A DNA stretch of 9,502 bases from Treponema sp. (GTDB taxonomy: Bacteria > Spirochaetota > Spirochaetia > Treponematales > Treponemataceae): the NCBI GenBank assembly GCA_017421145.1, contig JAFOTA010000136.1, positions 1-9,502 on the forward strand, read 5' to 3'. Shown one piece after another: positions 5,825 to 9,502 of this stretch (within the stretch, counting starts at the first letter, position 1; each line of letters opens with the position of its first letter). The notes beneath the pieces are model-generated. The model did no database searches, was not told the DNA's origin, and was given only the letters and a program-made list of their open reading frames with translations. Made by a program: the position numbers and the translations under genes.

Positions 5825-7549
5825 TCAGTCCTCTATGCTAAGGTCAAGCGGCTCAAGATCCTGAAGGAACTCGTATGCCTGGGTTATGCTTTCATAAGCC
5901 TTGGTCATCATGGCCTTGTACACGCGGTTTTCCTTTCCCTTAAGCTTTGAAAAGTTGACCACCGGTCCGTAATAAGGTGTCACTTTGTCACCAACGATTC
6001 CGCCCAAAAGACACTGCATGCTCCTGCAGGCCTTTCCGAAAAATTTTATGTTCTGTGCGGCAGTCTGGTCGATTGAGTTCATGAGGTTTCCGATCCTTAC
6101 GTCATCCACGTTGGAAATGGATTCCTTGGCATCATAGGAAGCAAAAATCTGTCCGTACTCACCGCCTGCAGAAAGCTGACGCGTAAGAAGGTCAAGATTG
6201 TCGGTAACCCTCATGAAAAGATTCAGTGAATCCGAGAATTCTATCCTGTTCTCGCGCATGGCAAAATCACCTTCCACAGACGTGGTTGAAAGAGCCGGGC
6301 TGAACTGGGAGAACTGGTTCTTCAAATAATAGCTTATGAAGCCCAAGGTCAGGTTGTAATGGAATTTCTTGTCCGTTTTTGAAGTTTCCCAAGGACGCAC
6401 CGGATAAAGCGGGAAATCATCGATGACAAAATAATCATGGAGCTTGTGCTTGATTTTTTCCTTTTTGGCATCACATTCCCATGTATTCCACCTGCGCTCG
6501 AACACAAGCTTCCACTGCGAACGGAATTTCTGGTACCAGCCTTCACCGCCGCCGTATGCTTCCGGAATATAGACTGAATTTTCAAATATGAGCCTGGAGA
6601 TTTTGAGGATAGGAACAGTACGCACGAACATCTTGATGATTCCGTTCTGTGACGACGCGTTGTTCATGAAAACAGCATCCTCTTCGCTCTCCTCCACCTC
6701 ATCTTCTCCGTTACCGGTCATGGCCGTTCCCTTTTTCTTGCTCAGAAGGTAAAGAGCCTGCACTGCCTCATCGGTAAGCGGTATATAGCTTGAAAGTATC
6801 TTTGCAAAATCAGCAAAATCATTTTTGACCTGTGAAAAATCGCATCCCCTGGCACCTTCAACTACGACTTCGAATTTTGAGACTATCCTGCCGAACGGAA
6901 GCCTTGCAAACTGCCTGAGCCACTCGACGCCGCGCACCGCTGCATACATCTCTGCCTTTTTCGTGCTTGGAATCTCATCAATGGCCTTTTCCACCTTGTT
7001 TATGAGGATAGATTTCATTTCAGGAGTGACGTTCACGTTGAGCGCATACTGATACGGATCAGCCTCCTCGTGTATTTTTTCTACAAGCTCCGGCATGATC
7101 AGCGAACCGAGTATAAAATAGTATGAACCGTTGTTTTCCTCGTACTTCGCAATATAAGGGGCAAAAAATTCAGCGGCCTTTTTTATCCCGGAAAATTTTT
7201 CATAGAACGCCGGCCCCAGCTGCTTTTTCTTGTAATCGACAAGACCGGGGCTGTTATGCTCTATGCTTCTGGCAATGTCCTTGAGAAGGGATTTGTTGAG
7301 GACGCCTTCTATCGTGGAATTCGTAAAAGCTGCCTTAAGCCAGAATATAAAACGCTTCAGCGGTGAAAGAGCCTTTACTTTTTCTGCAAGATTCTTCGTT
7401 TCTTCCTTTGCATCATCTTCTGCGATATCTTTAGGCTCAAATCCTTCGACGGTCTTCCCATGGCTCATGTTCTTAAGCATCTGCTCACGTTCGCCTTTGC
7501 TTATTTCGCCTACAAGGTCATTGAAAGTTGAATTGTCACTTTGCGTCAC
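5825..7549 (-). CDS. Uncharacterised Treponema-type protein (probably DUF5312 family)
   Basis: 574 residues with no function I can assign. It resembles a large hypothetical family restricted to Treponema and relatives, which I believe is DUF5312; this is from memory. I see no signal peptide or convincing transmembrane segment, so it is probably cytoplasmic. The N-terminus (1-60) is polar and charged, and the middle is helical with alternating hydrophobic and Lys/Glu positions. A short acidic patch of mostly Glu/Asp lies around 277-292, followed by an aromatic-rich region (about 330-400) with several WYQKF, WNTWE and YPVRPW-like stretches, and the C-terminus is acidic. The GTG start at 7549 has GGAG (7557-7560) seven bases upstream. 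It lies between the HTH-EIIA gene (115 bp upstream) and pgeF (3 bp downstream, coupled). Confidence 0.8.
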   Translation of the reverse strand: MTQSDNSTFNDLVGEISKGEREQMLKNMSHGKTVEGFEPKDIAEDDAKEETKNLAEKVKALSPLKRFIFWLKAAFTNSTIEGVLNKSLLKDIARSIEHNSPGLVDYKKKQLGPAFYEKFSGIKKAAEFFAPYIAKYEENNGSYYFILGSLIMPELVEKIHEEADPYQYALNVNVTPEMKSILINKVEKAIDEIPSTKKAEMYAAVRGVEWLRQFARLPFGRIVSKFEVVVEGARGCDFSQVKNDFADFAKILSSYIPLTDEAVQALYLLSKKKGTAMTGNGEDEVEESEEDAVFMNNASSQNGIIKMFVRTVPILKISRLIFENSVYIPEAYGGGEGWYQKFRSQWKLVFERRWNTWECDAKKEKIKHKLHDYFVIDDFPLYPVRPWETSKTDKKFHYNLTLGFISYYLKNQFSQFSPALSTTSVEGDFAMRENRIEFSDSLNLFMRVTDNLDLLTRQLSAGGEYGQIFASYDAKESISNVDDVRIGNLMNSIDQTAAQNIKFFGKACRSMQCLLGGIVGDKVTPYYGPVVNFSKLKGKENRVYKAMMTKAYESITQAYEFLQDLEPLDLSIED

Positions 7550-7664
7550 TTTTAAACTCCATTTTTTTATAGGTCTTCCGGCAGATTCCGTATCTCCATT
7601 ATCGGTCTAAAAGCTGATTTTGGGAAGCCCCTTTATCAAAGAAAAACGCTTTGCAATGCCGAAT
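7550..7664 (-). promoter_or_regulatory. 115-bp gap between the HTH-EIIA gene and the DUF5312-type gene, with weak -10 candidate
   Basis: This gap contains the GGAG ribosome binding site (7557-7560) and, on the minus strand, GATAAT (7603-7598), a 5/6 match to a -10, about 49 bases before the GTG. At 17-bp spacing the -35 position reads TCCCAA, which is poor. No convincing terminator is seen after the HTH-EIIA stop. Read-through plus a weak internal promoter is the simplest view. Confidence 0.25.
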
Positions 7665-8357
7665 TCACGCTTCAGGATCAGTAAGCAGACGGTATGCCTC
7701 CATCTGGTCGCTGCATGAAAGCAGTGCATCCCTCAAATTCTGGTTCTTGAGCTTTGAGCTGAAATATGACAGCGTCTGGAGATAATAGTTGTGCTGGTTG
7801 CTTGCCGCCGCAATCATGAACAGAAGCCTTACAGGAACTTCATCAATGGCCTGGAAATCGATTATATCGACCTTGGATATTCCGACTGCCACGACAAGAT
7901 CCGTGACCGATGCAATCCTTACATGAGGGATGGCTATTCCGCGTCCGAGTGCGGTTGACATAAGCTCCTCACGGCGCAGGATTTCGTTTTCAAGCTCCTT
8001 GGCATCTTTTATCTGCGGTGCGGTTGACAATGTCTGGGAAAGCTTTACGAGAGCGTCATGCTTGGTCTGATGCTCCAAAAAAACGATTCTTTCCGGTGAA
8101 AGTATATTCTTTACCAAAACAGCCATATCAGCAGGGGCAGACGGCTTTGTAGAAAGCTTTTCGTTCACCCAGCGCTCTATTTCGTCGCGCTTGAACCTCC
8201 AGACCGTCCCGATCTTTCCGCTCGGTATCTCACCCTTCTGCGCCCAATCATAAACGGTGCGCTCGCTCACACGCAGATATTTAGCAACCTCTTCAATAGT
8301 AAGGATATCGTCTTCCAAAATATGCTCCCTGAGTTTTTTGTAGAATATTGCATTCAT
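7665..8357 (-). CDS. ptsN: PtsN-like EIIA(Ntr) protein with N-terminal excisionase-type HTH
   Basis: 230 residues with two domains. Residues 18-65 are an excisionase/MerR-type DNA-binding domain (LTIEEVAKYLRVSERTVYDW, then KIGTVWRFKRDEIERWV). Residues about 85-226 are a PTS EIIA domain of the nitrogen type, with the phospho-accepting histidine H145 in GRGIAIPHVR. EIIA(Ntr) receives phosphate through EINtr/NPr or HPr and acts as a regulator rather than a sugar transporter; treponemes keep PTS regulators without sugar permeases. The fusion implies a transcription factor whose state depends on phosphorylation at H145. All key EIIA residues I can judge are intact. The ATG at 8357 has no ribosome binding site. 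A TTG at 8318 (codon 14) has AGGGAG (8325-8330) six bases upstream and leaves the HTH whole, so the real protein may be 217 residues. 115 bp separate it from the next gene, so it may share a transcript. Confidence 0.9.
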   Translation of the reverse strand: MNAIFYKKLREHILEDDILTIEEVAKYLRVSERTVYDWAQKGEIPSGKIGTVWRFKRDEIERWVNEKLSTKPSAPADMAVLVKNILSPERIVFLEHQTKHDALVKLSQTLSTAPQIKDAKELENEILRREELMSTALGRGIAIPHVRIASVTDLVVAVGISKVDIIDFQAIDEVPVRLLFMIAAASNQHNYYLQTLSYFSSKLKNQNLRDALLSCSDQMEAYRLLTDPEA

Positions 8358-8373
8358 TACGCTTTTTTGTCAA
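8344..8373 (-). promoter_or_regulatory. Candidate sigma-70 promoter of the HTH-EIIA gene
   Basis: On the minus strand TTGACA (8373-8368) is a perfect -35. After 18 bases comes AATATT (8349-8344), a 4/6 match to the -10. Transcription would start near 8337, downstream of the ATG at 8357 but about 19 nt before the TTG at 8318 that has a good ribosome binding site. It lies just after the tRNA terminator, where a new promoter is expected. The weak -10 limits confidence. Confidence 0.45.
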
Positions 8374-8403
8374 GTATTACCAACCGATAGAAAAACCTGA
8401 CAT

Positions 8404-8440
8404 AAAAAAAAGACCCTCCGACAAAAGTCAGAAGGTCTTT
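8404..8440 (-). terminator. Rho-independent terminator of tRNA-Leu
   Basis: Bases 8427-8440 and 8409-8422 form a 14-bp stem with two G-T pairs around a 4-base loop (8423-8426). Read on the minus strand, the stem runs into eight consecutive T (8411-8404), of which five follow the stem. It begins three bases after the tRNA 3' end and separates the tRNA from the HTH-EIIA gene. On the plus strand only three T follow, so it is directional. Confidence 0.9.
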
Positions 8441-8443
8441 GAG

Positions 8444-8525
8444 TGCGGAGAAGCCGACTTGAACGGCCACGCCTCGCAGCACTAGCACCTCAAGCTAGCG
8501 TGTCTACCAATTCCACCATCCCCGC
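8444..8525 (-). tRNA. tRNA-Leu(GAG)
   Basis: The minus strand folds as a class II tRNA. The acceptor stem is GCGGGGA/TCTCCGC (one G-T pair) with discriminator A at 8444. The D arm is GTG/CAC around GAATTGGTAGA, the anticodon stem is CTAGC/GCTAG, and the loop TTGAGGT gives anticodon GAG. A long variable arm of 13 bases follows, then the T stem GGCCG/CGGCT with loop TTCAAGT. The long variable arm and discriminator A fit leucine, decoding CUC/CUU. The 3' CCA is not encoded, since CTC follows, so it must be added enzymatically. It is flanked by its own promoter and terminator. Confidence 0.96.
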
Positions 8526-8546
8526 ATTTGATGTTTGATATAATGG

Positions 8547-8575
8547 AGTATATATGATTCTCAAAAACGTGTCAA
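8547..8575 (-). promoter_or_regulatory. Sigma-70 promoter of tRNA-Leu
   Basis: On the minus strand TTGACA (8575-8570), a 17-base spacer and TATACT (8552-8547) make a near-consensus promoter. Transcription should start around 8540, giving a leader of about 15 nt before the tRNA 5' end at 8525. This fits a highly expressed stable RNA. Confidence 0.85.
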
Positions 8576-8617
8576 GCGTTTATTGTGAAAATTACATAAA
8601 AAAAATGAAAGCTGTAT

Positions 8618-8929
8618 TCAGCGGCAGAAAATCAGTTCTATCAAAAAGACTATGGCACAGCATGAACCGGCGACTACGGGGAGTCCAAGTCCAAACCAGG
8701 CCATGACAATTCCGGCGACCAGAGCGGCAAGGCCTGACCAGATGATCTGCGTGGACTCGAATATTGCGGGGAAAGTCATCAATGCCAATGTCACATAAGG
8801 CGCATAGGATAAAAAAGATTTTATGAATTTATTTTTTATGGGTTTTCTGAAAATCGTAAGCGGCAGAACCCGGATCAGATATGAGACAGCAAATGCTACG
8901 AGTATGTAAATCCATGTGTTTCCGCTCAT
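8618..8929 (-). CDS. azlD: AzlD family branched-chain amino acid export subunit
   Basis: Small integral membrane protein of 103 residues with about four hydrophobic segments (roughly 5-24, 40-58, 62-82, 84-101), the usual AzlD size. With AzlC it forms an exporter of branched-chain amino acids and analogues; related pairs (BrnFE, YgaZH) export valine, isoleucine, leucine or methionine. YLIRVLPLTIFRKP near the N-terminus (17-30) and the proline in LMTFPAIF fit the family. Its ATG overlaps the azlC stop in ATGA (8929-8926), and GAGGGG just upstream is a strong ribosome binding site, so the pair is translated together. It is followed by 92 bp holding the tRNA promoter. Substrate cannot be told from sequence. 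Confidence 0.9.
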   Translation of the reverse strand: MSGNTWIYILVAFAVSYLIRVLPLTIFRKPIKNKFIKSFLSYAPYVTLALMTFPAIFESTQIIWSGLAALVAGIVMAWFGLGLPVVAGSCCAIVFLIELIFCR

Positions 8930-9502
8930 TTTTCTTCCCCTCTTTTTTCATCATTTTTTTCATCGCCCTCGGCTGATTTTTTTGTGTCGTCAACGGGCTT
9001 CACTATCGCAAGGACTGCGGAAATCAGTATCGTGAGGATTATCGTGCGTGTGCTTGACGAAAGGCCTTTTATTCCCGGGATTCTTGAGCATGCGAAACTG
9101 AGCGCGAAACTTATCACCACGCCGAAAGCAATGGCACGGTTTTTCCTTGCCGGAGGAATTATTATCGCAATGAACATTCCGTAAAGGGAAACAGAAAGTG
9201 CGCTAACGATCCCGACCGGAAGATATGTTCCTGCCACTATTCCAAGCGCGGTTCCGACCGACCAGAGGGGTATCGCAATCAAAAAAGCCCCGTAGCTGTA
9301 TTTCGGGTTCAAAGGCGGTTCCTTTCCGACCGCTATTCCGAAAAGCTCATCCGTCAATCCGAATCCGACAAGAAATCTATGGTAGAATTTAGTGTCAGGT
9401 GAAAAACGCTGGCTGAGCGAGCAGCTCATCAAAAAATAACGCGCGTTGACGACAAGCGTTGCAAGGGCGACCTCCGCATAAGTCACTCCGGCCTGTATCG
9501 AA
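8926..9502 (-). CDS. azlC: AzlC family branched-chain amino acid export permease (partial, 5' end outside window)
   Basis: The frame is open to the window edge, reading SIQAGVTYAEVALATLVVNARY. The GTG at 9486 lies inside the conserved region, so it is not the start; roughly 50 N-terminal residues are missing. About 190 residues are visible. They include the AzlC signature ALATLVVNARYFLMSCSLS, a GLTDELFG stretch shortly after (T-D-E is typical of the family), four or more membrane segments, and a hydrophilic Lys/Glu/Asp-rich cytoplasmic tail (about the last 25 residues) before the stop that overlaps azlD by four bases. AzlC is the large channel-forming subunit of the exporter. The operon promoter and any regulator lie beyond 9502. 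Confidence 0.93.
   Translation of the reverse strand, partial: SIQAGVTYAEVALATLVVNARYFLMSCSLSQRFSPDTKFYHRFLVGFGLTDELFGIAVGKEPPLNPKYSYGAFLIAIPLWSVGTALGIVAGTYLPVGIVSALSVSLYGMFIAIIIPPARKNRAIAFGVVISFALSFACSRIPGIKGLSSSTRTIILTILISAVLAIVKPVDDTKKSAEGDEKNDEKRGEEK

Noticed and set aside
7622..7631. GGG-AAGC-CCC hairpin after the HTH-EIIA gene
   Set aside because: Three-base stem without a following T-run; not a terminator.
8598..8622. Possible terminator after azlD (GCTG/CAGC stem, then T-rich run on the minus strand)
   Set aside because: The stem is only 4 bp and overlaps the stop codon; the eight-T run begins several bases later. Too weak to call.
1..9502. CRISPR array, insertion sequence, prophage or long tandem repeats
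   Set aside because: No regularly spaced repeats, transposase motifs, phage genes or long direct repeats were seen on either strand.

Overview
The window looks like chromosomal core sequence from a spirochaete of the Treponema type. The evidence is a PtsN-like EIIA protein with an N-terminal excisionase-type helix-turn-helix, a 574-residue protein resembling a Treponema-restricted family, a sigma-like protein of a layout I associate with spirochaetes, moderate GC with many AAA/GAA codons, and AzlCD. Species cannot be named from this sequence. I see no mobile element, CRISPR array, plasmid or phage gene, or rRNA.

Layout: two gene groups converge near 5010. The rightward group (1-5004) starts with a textbook sigma-54 (-24/-12) promoter at 62-78 and a structured leader. 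It holds a sigma-70-like protein gene (145-1212), rdgB (1106-1786, dITP/XTP pyrophosphatase), a 738-residue membrane-anchored protein with an EF-hand loop and a cysteine cluster (1802-4018), and a DUF368/PopT polyprenyl-phosphate transporter (4030-5004). Gaps are 11-15 bp or overlaps, so this reads as one operon. The leftward group (5015-9502) holds, in transcription order, azlC (cut by the window edge), azlD, tRNA-Leu(GAG) with its own promoter and terminator, the HTH-EIIA gene (ptsN-like), a 574-residue protein of unknown function and pgeF (laccase-domain peptidoglycan editing factor). The last two are translationally coupled.

How the genes may work together: a sigma-54 promoter in front of a sigma-70-like gene suggests a regulatory cascade in which an enhancer-binding protein and RpoN control a second sigma-like regulator, loosely like RpoN-RpoS in Borrelia. 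The rest of that operon would put nucleotide-pool cleaning, a large unknown membrane protein and lipid-carrier recycling under the same switch. On the other strand, pgeF is also linked to peptidoglycan quality. The HTH-EIIA protein could connect phosphotransfer state directly to transcription. These links are inferences from gene order and domains.

The most useful things to check are the sigma-54/sigma-70-like arrangement, a probable one-base discrepancy in an A-run at the end of the first gene that hides an ATGA stop/start coupling to rdgB, the EF-hand/cysteine-cluster membrane protein, and the true start of the HTH-EIIA gene. I found no clear evidence of a wholly new defence or mobile system.
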